DNA of 7,013 nucleotides from Rhodospirillales bacterium (GTDB taxonomy: Bacteria > Pseudomonadota > Alphaproteobacteria > Reyranellales > Reyranellaceae). Shown here piece after piece: positions 1 to 7,013 of the stretch. The DNA lies in contig JABMNB010000691.1 of assembly GCA_013205335.1 (NCBI GenBank), positions 1 to 7,013 on the forward strand. The letters are read 5' to 3'. Each line of letters opens with the position of its first letter. Position 1 is the first letter of the stretch. Under the pieces are notes generated by a model. That model was not told where the DNA came from. It did no database searches and was given only the letters and a program-made list of their open reading frames with translations. Both the position numbers and the translations under genes were made by a program.

Positions 1-109
1 CGTTCGATCCGGTCATCGGGCCGGCCGACCCGATCTTGATCTGGGCGAACGCGGGCGTCGCCATCAGCGCAACGGCTGCAACGGCCAGCGTGCCGTACAT
101 CTTTTTCAT
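1..109 (-). CDS. Branched-chain amino acid ABC transporter substrate-binding protein, N-terminal part (LivK-like)
   Basis: Only the first 36 codons lie in the window; the gene continues beyond base 1. The start ATG (107-109, read on the minus strand) has GGGAGA about 6 nt upstream. The protein opens with a classic Sec signal peptide: MKKMYG, a hydrophobic Ala/Val/Leu core, and a predicted signal peptidase I site after Ala22 (AFA|Q). The mature start QIKIGSAGPMTG matches the first beta strand and ligand loop typical of LivJ/LivK type periplasmic binding proteins. In that family the protein captures an amino acid or related ligand and delivers it to LivHM. It follows livHMGF and the DUF6867-like gene after a 55-nt gap, the usual place for the binding protein of such a cluster. 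The ligand cannot be read from this fragment. Confidence 0.85.
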   Translation of the reverse strand, partial: MKKMYGTLAVAAVALMATPAFAQIKIGSAGPMTGSN

Positions 110-135
110 CCGGGTCTCCCTGTTGATTGAGCCTT

Positions 136-151
136 CTCCGCACGTGCGGAG
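136..151. promoter_or_regulatory. Perfect 16-bp palindrome between the DUF6867-like gene and the binding-protein gene
   Basis: CTCCGCACGTGCGGAG reads the same on both strands (8-bp arms). As RNA it gives a 6-bp GC-rich stem with an ACGU loop. It occupies most of the 55-nt gap (110-164) ahead of the substrate-binding protein gene. No T-run follows on either strand, so it is not a classic intrinsic terminator. It could be a regulator-binding site, or a hairpin that stabilises or separates the transcript so that the binding protein is made in excess over the permease. The second reading is inference. Confidence 0.5.
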
Positions 152-164
152 CATAACCGTCACA

Positions 165-523
165 TTAAGGCCGGTCGTCCCAGCCCAGCAAGCCTTTGCG
201 CCGGTAGAGCCACGGATACTGGCGTACCATCTGGTGCGCCCGCGTGAGCCGGTAGGCGAAGGCGGCGATCGCCAGTTGTACCGCCCAGCCCAGCGCAAAA
301 CCCGCCAGCGACAACAGCTCCCCGCCCGCCAGCGCATAATCGAGGAAGCGCAACGTGGCCGACAGGAGCCCCGTGTAGAACACGATCTGCAGCCAGGGCC
401 GCCAGGTCAGCGCCACGGCGTGGCCCGCCGCGAACGAGGCTGGCCCGATCACCACGAGGTTGAACACGACCACGTTGAACAGCGTGTCGCCGAACCAGTC
501 GAACATGAAGGTGTCGAGCGGGC

Positions 524-527
<4 letters not shown>
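165..527 (-). CDS. Small integral membrane protein, DUF6867-like, of the liv cluster
   Basis: A 120-residue protein with three or so hydrophobic segments (about residues 14-34, 45-67 and 71-92) and a basic C-terminal tail. The features WRPW (about 42-45), RFLDYAL (about 60-66) and a C-terminal YRLTRAHQMVRQYPWLY stretch resemble the DUF6867 family as I remember it, which is found next to liv transporter genes in alphaproteobacteria. Its role is unknown; an accessory membrane partner of the transporter is an inference from position. The start codon overlaps the livF stop in an ATGA (524-527), so the two are probably translationally coupled. It ends with TAA at 165-167, then a 55-nt gap before the binding-protein gene. 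The family assignment is from memory and not verified by a search. Confidence 0.75.
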
Positions 528-1244
<717 letters not shown>

Positions 1245-1252
<8 letters not shown>

Positions 1253-2069
1253 CGTTCGCCTCGTCGTCGGTCCCGAGATAGGCGCGAATGACGGCCGGGT
1301 CGTTGCGCACCGCCAGCGGAACGCCCTCGGCGATCTTGCGGCCATAGTCGAGCACGACGATGTGGTCCGAGATGTTCATGACGACGCTCATGTCGTGCTC
1401 GATCAGCAGCACGCCGATGCCGTCGCGGTCACGGATCGAGACCAGGAGCTGGTTGAGTTCCGCCGACTCGCGCGGGTTGAGGCCTGCCGCCGGTTCGTCG
1501 AGGCAAAGCAGCACCGGCTCGGTGCACATGGCGCGGGCGATCTCGAGCCGCCGCTGGTCGCCGTAGGGAAGCTCGCCGGCGGGCCGGTCGGCATCCGCCA
1601 TGAGGCCGATCCGTTCGAGCCACAAGCGTGCCAGTTCGACCGCCGCCGCCTCGGCGCGTTGGAAGCTGGCAACGCCCAGCAGGCCGAGGACGCTCCAGCC
1701 CGACGCCCGCATCAGTTTGTTGTGCTGCGCCACCATCAGGTTTTCCAGGACCGTCATGCCGGCAAACAGGCGGATGTTCTGGAAGGTACGCGCCACCCTG
1801 GCCTTCTGGCCGATCTCGTGACCGCGCATGCGTTCCAGGAGAAACTCCCTGCCGACGCCCCGCAGGGTCAGCCGACCGGCCGTCGGCTTGTAGAAGCCGG
1901 TGATGCAGTTGAAGACCGTTGTCTTGCCGGCGCCGTTCGGGCCGATGATGGCTGTGATCGCCTTCTGATGGGCGGCAAACGAAACATCGTCGATCGCGAT
2001 CAGTCCGCCGAAGCGCATGGTCAGGTGCTCGACCTCGATCAGCGGTCCTGTTGACGGTGACGACGTCAT
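1245..2069 (-). CDS. livG: Branched-chain amino acid ABC transporter ATP-binding protein LivG
   Basis: The second ATPase of the importer, 274 residues. Walker A is GPNGAGKT (43-50), Q-loop Gln97 lies in RTFQNIRLF, the signature-like motif is LPYGDQRR (167-174), Walker B carries Asp191-Glu192 in LLCLDEPAAGLNP, and the switch is His225 in LLIEHDM. The LPYGDQRR form of the signature and the AGLNP D-loop are typical of LivG. The insert around residues 75-140 with RTFQNIRLF is also family-typical. The ATG at 2067-2069 overlaps the livM stop as ATGA. The frame is open upstream to 3146, but those codons are the livM gene read in another frame, so the longer start was not used. Confidence 0.96.
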
Positions 2070-3487
2070 CCGCTCCCTCCCGAGCCGGCGGGATGCAATC
2101 GGATCGACGGCTCGCGATGGGAGATGAGGCCGCGCGGCCGGAACACCATGATCAGCACCATGGCGAGCCCGAAGGCCAGCATGCGGTAGTTGCCGAGGTC
2201 GCGGAACCATTCCGGCAGACCGATCAGCAACACCGCCGCCAGCACGACGCCGATCTGGCTGCCCATGCCACCCAGCACGACGATGGCGAGGATGATCGCC
2301 GATTCGATGAACACGAAGCTCTCGGGGCTGATGAAGCGCTGCTTGGCTGCGAAGAACGAGCCGGCGAAGCCAGCGAACATGGCGCCGATCGCAAAGGCCG
2401 TCAGCTTGGTGTTGGTGGGGTTGATTCCGAGCGCCTGGCAGGCCGTTTCGTCCTCGCGCAACGCCTCCCAGGCGCGCCCCACCGGCAGGCGCCGCATGCG
2501 TTGCGTGAAGAGGTTGGTGACCAGCGCCAGGCCGAGGATGATGTAATAGAGGAAGATCAGCCGGTGATTGCCGTCGAACGCGATGCCGAGCATCTCCGAC
2601 ACGGTCTGCTTGCCGGCGGGCGGGGTTTCGGCGAACACCGCGCCGAACAGAGTCGGTCCCGGGATCGACCCGATGCCGGCCGGGCCGTTCGTCAGGTCGA
2701 ACCAGTTGAGCAGCACGAGGCGGATGATCTCGCCGAAACCCAACGTGACGATGGCCAGGTAGTCGCCACGCAGGCGCAGGACCGGAAATCCCAGCACAAT
2801 GCCGAACAGTGCGGCCATCATCCCGGCGAGCGGCAACACAGTCCAGAAACCCAACCCGTATTGGGTGCTGAGCAACGCATAGGCGTAGGCACCGACCGCA
2901 TAGAAGGCCACGTAGCCTAGGTCGAGCAGGCCGGCCAGTCCGACCACGATGTTGAGACCCCAGCCCAGCATCACGTAGGTCAGGATCAGCACGCCGAGAT
3001 CCATCGTCTTCTGGTCGGCGATCGGCGTGAACGGCATCAGGACCGCCGCTCCCAATAGCAGCCATCCAAACCACCTGGATCTGGCCTTGCCCAGCGCCAG
3101 GCCCGATGGCGTCCGTGCGGCCGCACTCATCGCGTCGCTGGCCCACGGCCAGATCGCGCGGATCACCAGAAGAACGCCGCCCAGCGCCACGAACCAGTGC
3201 AGGAAGCCCGAGGGCAGCTTCATCGGCGACGCCCCGGCCGCGATCATCGCGCCCCCCAGAACGATGGCGGGCCAGCGCTGGCCGTTCGCCGCCATCGAGA
3301 GGCCGAGCCGGCCGATGAAGATGACGACCACCGCCACGGCAAGATCGACGAGATGATAGTCGAAGCTCAGCCCCTTGCCGCCACCGGTATCGACCGTGCG
3401 GAAGCCCACGATGAAAATCCCGAGGGCGGCAGCGACGAAGGCGGTGAGGCCCGCATCCTTCAGCATGAGAGGGAGACGCGGGCCCAT
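2066..3487 (-). CDS. livM: Branched-chain amino acid ABC transporter permease LivM, long form
   Basis: Inner-membrane permease half that pairs with LivH to form the channel. At 473 residues it is longer than many LivM proteins (about 300-360) and is closer to the E. coli-type long form, which has an extra N-terminal membrane region. Here residues 1 to about 155 hold three to four hydrophobic stretches before the conserved core. The core begins near residue 163 and includes NIVVGLAGLLDLGYVAFYAVG, split over about 179-199, then RGDYLAIVTLGFGEI (240-254). The cytoplasmic EAA-like coupling loop is at about 336-361 (PVGRAWEALREDETACQALG and onward). It ends near VFRPRGL (448-454) plus a short tail. 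The start is 4 nt after the livH stop, with GAGAAGG just upstream. The stop overlaps livG by 4 nt. Confidence 0.95.
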   Translation of the reverse strand: MGPRLPLMLKDAGLTAFVAAALGIFIVGFRTVDTGGGKGLSFDYHLVDLAVAVVVIFIGRLGLSMAANGQRWPAIVLGGAMIAAGASPMKLPSGFLHWFVALGGVLLVIRAIWPWASDAMSAAARTPSGLALGKARSRWFGWLLLGAAVLMPFTPIADQKTMDLGVLILTYVMLGWGLNIVVGLAGLLDLGYVAFYAVGAYAYALLSTQYGLGFWTVLPLAGMMAALFGIVLGFPVLRLRGDYLAIVTLGFGEIIRLVLLNWFDLTNGPAGIGSIPGPTLFGAVFAETPPAGKQTVSEMLGIAFDGNHRLIFLYYIILGLALVTNLFTQRMRRLPVGRAWEALREDETACQALGINPTNTKLTAFAIGAMFAGFAGSFFAAKQRFISPESFVFIESAIILAIVVLGGMGSQIGVVLAAVLLIGLPEWFRDLGNYRMLAFGLAMVLIMVFRPRGLISHREPSIRLHPAGSGGSG

Positions 3488-3491
3488 GCGC

Positions 3492-4406
<915 letters not shown>

Positions 4407-4594
4407 GCGTTGCTTTTGTCTCCCTGCCCTTGCGACCTACGATGCTTTCTCAGGCACTGGCAAGCTCAAGATGAGCCGCGAGCAAATCGCGGACCACAAC
4501 CTGGCAGGTCGAGACCCTCATACCCGGCAAGCTTGGTCGGACCGGCCGAAATGCCACTTGCGCTCCGGTGCTCAAGTGCAGATTAAAGGCGACC
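4407..4594. promoter_or_regulatory. Divergent intergenic region driving both the liv operon and the flavoprotein-selenoprotein operon
   Basis: This 188-bp spacer separates livH (minus) from the flavoprotein gene (plus), so promoters for both operons should lie here. I found no convincing -35/-10 pair on either strand. It holds a perfect inverted repeat, CCGCGA-GCAAA-TCGCGG (4476-4492), and two shorter dyads with GGTC/GACC arms at 4507-4516 and 4535-4543, whose starts are 28 bp apart. These are candidate operators for a shared regulator, but short GC-rich dyads also occur by chance. The ribosome-binding site of the plus-strand gene, AAAGG, is at 4585-4589. Confidence 0.5.
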
Positions 4595-5464
4595 ATGGAC
4601 ACCCCCCCCTACGATGTCATCGTCATCGGCGCCGGTCCTGCCGGACTGACCGCCGCCACCGACATTGCCCGCGCGGGCCTGAAGGCGCTCTGCCTCGACA
4701 AGCTCGCGCCGGGCGGCGAAATCATGAATCTCGGCGAGCTGCACGATTTCGAAGAGATCTTCGATGGCACGACGATGGCCTCCCGCCTCACCGACGACGC
4801 CGTCGTCGCGGGCGTCGAGATCGGCTTCGGCGAAGTCTCCTCGATTTCCGGCAGCGGCCCCTTCGAGGTCGAGACGGCCGACGGCGAACGCCATACCGCG
4901 CGCTCCCTCGTCGTTGCGACCGGCCTGGACAAGGGCAAGCTCGGCGTTGCGGGCGAGGACGAATATGAAGGCCGCGGTCTTTCGCACTGCGCCAACTGCG
5001 ACGGCCCGCTGTATGCCGGCCAGCCCGTCATCATCGCCGGCGCCACCGGCTGGGCACCCCACGAGGCAACGGCTCTCGTCGGCATCGCCGGCGAGGTCAT
5101 CATGCTCGGCGCTCCCGACGGCGACATCCCCGAGGGAGTGACCTCGCTGCCGGGCCGGATCGTCGGCCTCGACGGCAGCAATGGCCTGGAAGCCGTTACG
5201 GTCGAAAATGACGGCCAGCGAAATCGAATTTCGACGAATGCGGTGTTCGTCTACGTCGGCCAGTCTCCCGCTGCGAAATTCCTGCCGGATTCGCTTGCGC
5301 GCGACGCCACGGGGCATATCGTCGTCGACGAAGAGGGCCGGACTGAGGTGCCGCTGGTGTTCGCGGCGGGCGACGTACGATCCGGCTCGCAGCAATATCT
5401 TGCCAACGCCATCGCCGACGGACAACGCGTCGCCAGGTCGGTGGTCGCGGCCCTGAAAAAGTAG
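4595..5464 (+). CDS. Thioredoxin-reductase-like FAD-dependent oxidoreductase with CxxC and a divergent NADPH domain
   Basis: The 289-residue flavoprotein has the fold order of low-molecular-weight thioredoxin reductases: FAD-binding GAGPAGL (12-18), VVATG (106-110), redox-active CANCDGP (132-138; CATCDG in E. coli TrxB), and the C-terminal FAD motif FAAGDVR (256-262) followed by SQQYLANAIADGQ. The middle domain is unusual. Where TrxB has GGGDSA, this has GATGWA (149-154), and the HRR motif that holds the NADPH phosphate is absent because roughly 30 residues are missing after EVIML. It probably reduces or oxidises a disulfide or selenenylsulfide, plausibly of the UGSC protein encoded 17 nt downstream; its electron donor is uncertain. 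The ATG at 4595 has AAAGG 5 nt upstream. An in-frame GTG at 4568 lacks that support. General flavoprotein class is secure; substrate is inferred. Confidence 0.9.
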   Translation: MDTPPYDVIVIGAGPAGLTAATDIARAGLKALCLDKLAPGGEIMNLGELHDFEEIFDGTTMASRLTDDAVVAGVEIGFGEVSSISGSGPFEVETADGERHTARSLVVATGLDKGKLGVAGEDEYEGRGLSHCANCDGPLYAGQPVIIAGATGWAPHEATALVGIAGEVIMLGAPDGDIPEGVTSLPGRIVGLDGSNGLEAVTVENDGQRNRISTNAVFVYVGQSPAAKFLPDSLARDATGHIVVDEEGRTEVPLVFAAGDVRSGSQQYLANAIADGQRVARSVVAALKK

Positions 5465-5467
5465 CGT

Positions 5468-5473
5468 GGAGGA
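5468..5473 (+). promoter_or_regulatory. Strong ribosome-binding site of the UGSC selenoprotein gene
   Basis: GGAGGA lies 8 nt before the ATG at 5482, the best Shine-Dalgarno match in the plus-strand operon. It fixes the start of the selenoprotein gene and argues that the gene is translated. Confidence 0.8.
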
Positions 5474-5481
5474 ACCAGAAC

Positions 5482-6000
5482 ATGCGCATCTACAATCCGA
5501 GCTTCGGCATGGCCCCCGCCAGCGCCGCCAAGGTGGCGCTGCAGCCCGTCAACTGGATGACCGACGCCATCGCGCTGGTCTCGAACTCCAAGCCGAATGC
5601 CCGTGAGCTGCTCGAAGGCATCCGCACCAGGCTTGGCGCGCACCGCCCGGTGGACAACATCCACTTCCATGCCAAGAACAGCGCCAGCCAGCCCGCTCCG
5701 AAGGATTTGATCGCCAAGATCGCCACCAACTACAAGGCGGCGATTATAGCCTTAGGTGATTGAGGAAGCTGTTCATCGTGGAGTTTCCACGACAGCCTCG
5801 AACTCGAGAAGCTCGGCATCACAGCTTTCGTGGTTGCCACTGAGACATTCAAGCCGCTGGTCCTGGCCCAGGCGAAAGCCCGCAAGGTCGAGGCGCGCTT
5901 GATCGTGGTGAAGCATCCCGTCGGCGGCCTGAATGCCGAAGAGCTGCGGGAGCGCATCGATGCAGCTACCAAGGGATTGACCGAGGCGACGAGCAAATGA
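5482..6000 (+). CDS. UGSC-family selenoprotein with in-frame UGA read as selenocysteine (Sec94)
   Basis: Read through the TGA at 5761-5763, the gene encodes 172 residues; stopping there would give only 93. The recoded motif is IIALGD-U-GSCSSW, with Sec94 and Cys97 forming a UxxC redox pair after a hydrophobic strand, as in thioredoxin-fold and glycine-reductase-type selenoproteins. The downstream frame stays open for 78 more codons with normal codon use and ends with TGA at 5998-6000. The C-terminal half (EKLGITAFVV, 109-118; VVKHPVGG, 142-149) recalls the C-terminal part of GrdB, where UG(T/S)C is followed by a GI-strand and an HP(L/V)G motif. A SECIS-like hairpin begins at the TGA. The gene starts 17 nt after the flavoprotein and overlaps the next gene as ATGA. 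UGSC/CGSC proteins are a known selenoprotein family of unproven function. A pseudogene with a nonsense mutation is the alternative, much less likely. Confidence 0.9.
5761..5763 (+). other. Selenocysteine codon (recoded TGA)
   Basis: The TGA is in frame with both halves of the UGSC gene and replaces the Cys expected at the first position of the UGSC/CGSC motif (UGA-GGA-AGC-TGT). The downstream frame keeps family features and is not interrupted. Insertion needs SelB, tRNA-Sec, SelA and SelD encoded elsewhere in the genome. Confidence 0.9.
5762..5799 (+). promoter_or_regulatory. Bacterial SECIS-like hairpin
   Basis: Three nested helices fold immediately after and including the UGA: GAGG (5762-5765) with CCTC (5796-5799), CTGT (5769-5772) with ACAG (5792-5795), and CGTGG (5777-5781) with CCACG (5787-5791). 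The 3' strand is continuous; AAG and TCAT bulge on the 5' side. The apical loop AGUUU (5782-5786) has a G at its second position followed by U and starts 18 nt after the UGA. This fits the bacterial SECIS pattern, in which a short loop with an early G lies about 16-37 nt downstream and is bound by SelB. Thirteen base pairs are formed, all Watson-Crick. Confidence 0.85.
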
Positions 6001-7013
6001 AGGACATCGCCGAACAGGAACTGATCGACCTCGACGACATGGACGTCGAGGCGTTCAACGAATTCGCCACCGAACAGGGCTGGAGCGACGGCATGCCGCT
6101 CTATGTGCCCACCGAGGCCAAGGTGGCGAAGTTCGTCGACACCGTCCGTGGCGACAACCGGCCCTACTCACCGGTGCCGCCGCGCCAGATCGTCCCCACG
6201 GTGCAGGCGCTCGCCGCCAACGCCGTGATGGCGGGCTGCAAGCCGGAATACTTCCCGGTCGTGACCGCCGCCCTGCGTGGCGTGCTCGACCCCGAGTACA
6301 ATCTGCACGGCACGCTCGCGACCACGCATTCCTGCGCGCCGATGGTCATGGTCAGCGGCCCGATCCGGCACGAGCTCAATATCAACTGCGGCACCAATTG
6401 CTTTGGCCAGGGCCGTCAGGCCAACGCCACGATCGGCCGCGCGCTCGGCCTGATGCTGCTGAACGTGGCAGGTGCCAAGCCGGGCGAAATGGACCGCTCG
6501 ACCCAGGGCAACCCCGCCAAGTACACTTTCTGCTTCGGCGAGAACGAGGAGGAGAACCCTTGGACTCCCTATCACGTGCAACGCGGCTTCGCGCCCACGG
6601 ACTCGGTCGTGACGGTGATGTCGGGCGAAGGCCCGCATAACCTCAACGACCACGGCTCGACCACGGGCGACGGCCTGCTGACCACCTTCGCCGGCGGCAT
6701 GTCCAACCCGGGCTCCAACACGGTCTACGGCAAGGGCCCGATGTTCGTCATCATCGGTCCCGAGCATGCGGCGACCCTGAAGCGCGACGGGTTCACGATC
6801 GAGAGCATCCGCGAGGAGCTATGGAAGCGCTCGCGAGTCCATATCTCGCGCGTCTCGAAGGAAAACCTCGTGACGTACGAGACCACCGGCCACAAGCCGG
6901 ACGGTGACTGGCTGTCGATCGGCCGCGATCCGGGCGACATCCACATCACCGTGGCCGGTGGTGCGGGCAAGCACTCGGCGTTCATTCCGTCTTTCGGCGG
7001 CACCACCGTCGCC
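5997..7013 (+). CDS. Conserved-looking protein of unknown function in the UGSC selenoprotein operon, 3'-partial
   Basis: At least 339 residues with no stop before the window end. The ATG (5997-5999) overlaps the UGSC stop as ATGA, with GAGG 10 nt upstream, so it is translationally coupled to the selenoprotein. I do not recognise a named domain. It starts acidic (residues 1-24), then has FATEQGWSDGMPLYVPT (23-39). A Cys-rich core follows: Cys81, HSCAP (111-115), NINCGTNCFGQG (128-139, Cys131 and Cys135), and Cys179 in YTFCFGENEEENPW. Gly/Asn-rich stretches are at 209-244. No signal peptide or clear membrane segment is seen, so it is probably cytoplasmic. The context suggests it works with the flavoprotein and selenoprotein, perhaps as the substrate-binding or catalytic partner; this is inference. 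Codon use matches its neighbours. Confidence 0.85.
   Translation, partial: MKDIAEQELIDLDDMDVEAFNEFATEQGWSDGMPLYVPTEAKVAKFVDTVRGDNRPYSPVPPRQIVPTVQALAANAVMAGCKPEYFPVVTAALRGVLDPEYNLHGTLATTHSCAPMVMVSGPIRHELNINCGTNCFGQGRQANATIGRALGLMLLNVAGAKPGEMDRSTQGNPAKYTFCFGENEEENPWTPYHVQRGFAPTDSVVTVMSGEGPHNLNDHGSTTGDGLLTTFAGGMSNPGSNTVYGKGPMFVIIGPEHAATLKRDGFTIESIREELWKRSRVHISRVSKENLVTYETTGHKPDGDWLSIGRDPGDIHITVAGGAGKHSAFIPSFGGTTVA

Noticed and set aside
1253..1345. Longer LivF starting at 1345
   Set aside because: The extra 31 residues lie in the livG coding region in a shifted frame and do not resemble LivF; the ATG at 1252 gives the family length.
2051..2920. Long plus-strand open frames antisense to the liv genes
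   Set aside because: They have the biased Arg/Gln/His/Asp composition typical of antisense frames in GC-rich genes and match no recognisable family.
2070..3146. N-terminal extension of LivG in an open frame upstream of 2069
   Set aside because: These codons are livM read in another frame; the Arg/Gly-rich translation has no ABC features, and LivG starts normally at 2069.
4476..4492. Intrinsic terminator at the CCGCGA/TCGCGG repeat
   Set aside because: No T-run on either side, and it lies between divergent genes where no transcript should end.
4558..4586. Promoter TTGCGC with 17-bp spacer and GATTAA for the plus-strand operon
   Set aside because: The -10 match is poor and the start point would fall on the ribosome-binding site or start codon.
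4568..4594. GTG start adding nine residues to the flavoprotein
   Set aside because: The ATG at 4595 has AAAGG at the right distance and gives the usual short leader before the FAD motif.
5482..5763. A complete 93-residue protein ending at TGA 5763
   Set aside because: The same frame continues with UGSC family sequence for 78 residues, and a SECIS-like hairpin sits at the TGA; the short product would lack the redox Cys97.
5730..5996. Minus-strand open frame across the second half of the UGSC gene
   Set aside because: It is the mirror of the selenoprotein coding strand and has no ribosome-binding site or recognisable domain.
5482..6000. Pseudogene caused by a nonsense mutation
   Set aside because: Only one stop, exactly at the family's Sec/Cys site, no frameshift, strong ribosome-binding site and intact coupling to the next gene.
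6168..6767. Minus-strand 199-codon open frame inside the third plus-strand gene
   Set aside because: Its composition is that of an antisense shadow, and the plus-strand frame is open for 339 codons with coupling to the upstream gene.

Overview
The window comes from a GC-rich bacterium, most likely an alphaproteobacterium. The DNA favours G/C-ending codons. The branched-chain amino acid (liv) transporter cluster carries a small membrane protein of the DUF6867 type, which I associate with liv clusters of Rhizobiales-like bacteria. I cannot assign a genus. There are two divergent transcription units separated by a 188-bp intergenic region (4407-4594).

Left unit, minus strand, 4406 down to 1: livH, livM, livG, livF, a DUF6867-like membrane protein, then the first 36 codons of a periplasmic substrate-binding protein that leaves the window. 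The genes are packed with a 4-nt gap, ATGA overlaps or an 8-nt overlap. The one real gap (110-164) holds a perfect 16-bp palindrome. Together they encode a complete LivHMGF ABC importer plus its likely binding protein, for amino acids or amide-like compounds.

Right unit, plus strand, 4595 to beyond 7013: three tightly spaced genes form the notable system. The first is a thioredoxin-reductase-like FAD protein that keeps the CxxC redox motif (CANC) but has a shortened NADPH domain without the usual motifs. The second is a UGSC-family selenoprotein, whose in-frame TGA at 5761-5763 is followed by Gly-Ser-Cys and sits at the foot of a hairpin fitting the bacterial SECIS pattern; a plain ORF call would stop at this codon and give a false 93-residue protein. 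The third is a long conserved-looking protein of unknown function with several cysteines, open at the window edge.

How they may work together (inference): the flavoprotein CxxC would pass electrons to the Sec/Cys pair of the UGSC protein, which has a local resemblance to the C-terminal part of glycine/betaine reductase component B (GrdB). The third protein would act on or bind the substrate. The divergent liv importer is a candidate route for that substrate. The chemistry is unknown. The whole window is consistent with functional genes: no transposon, tRNA, rRNA or CRISPR was seen.
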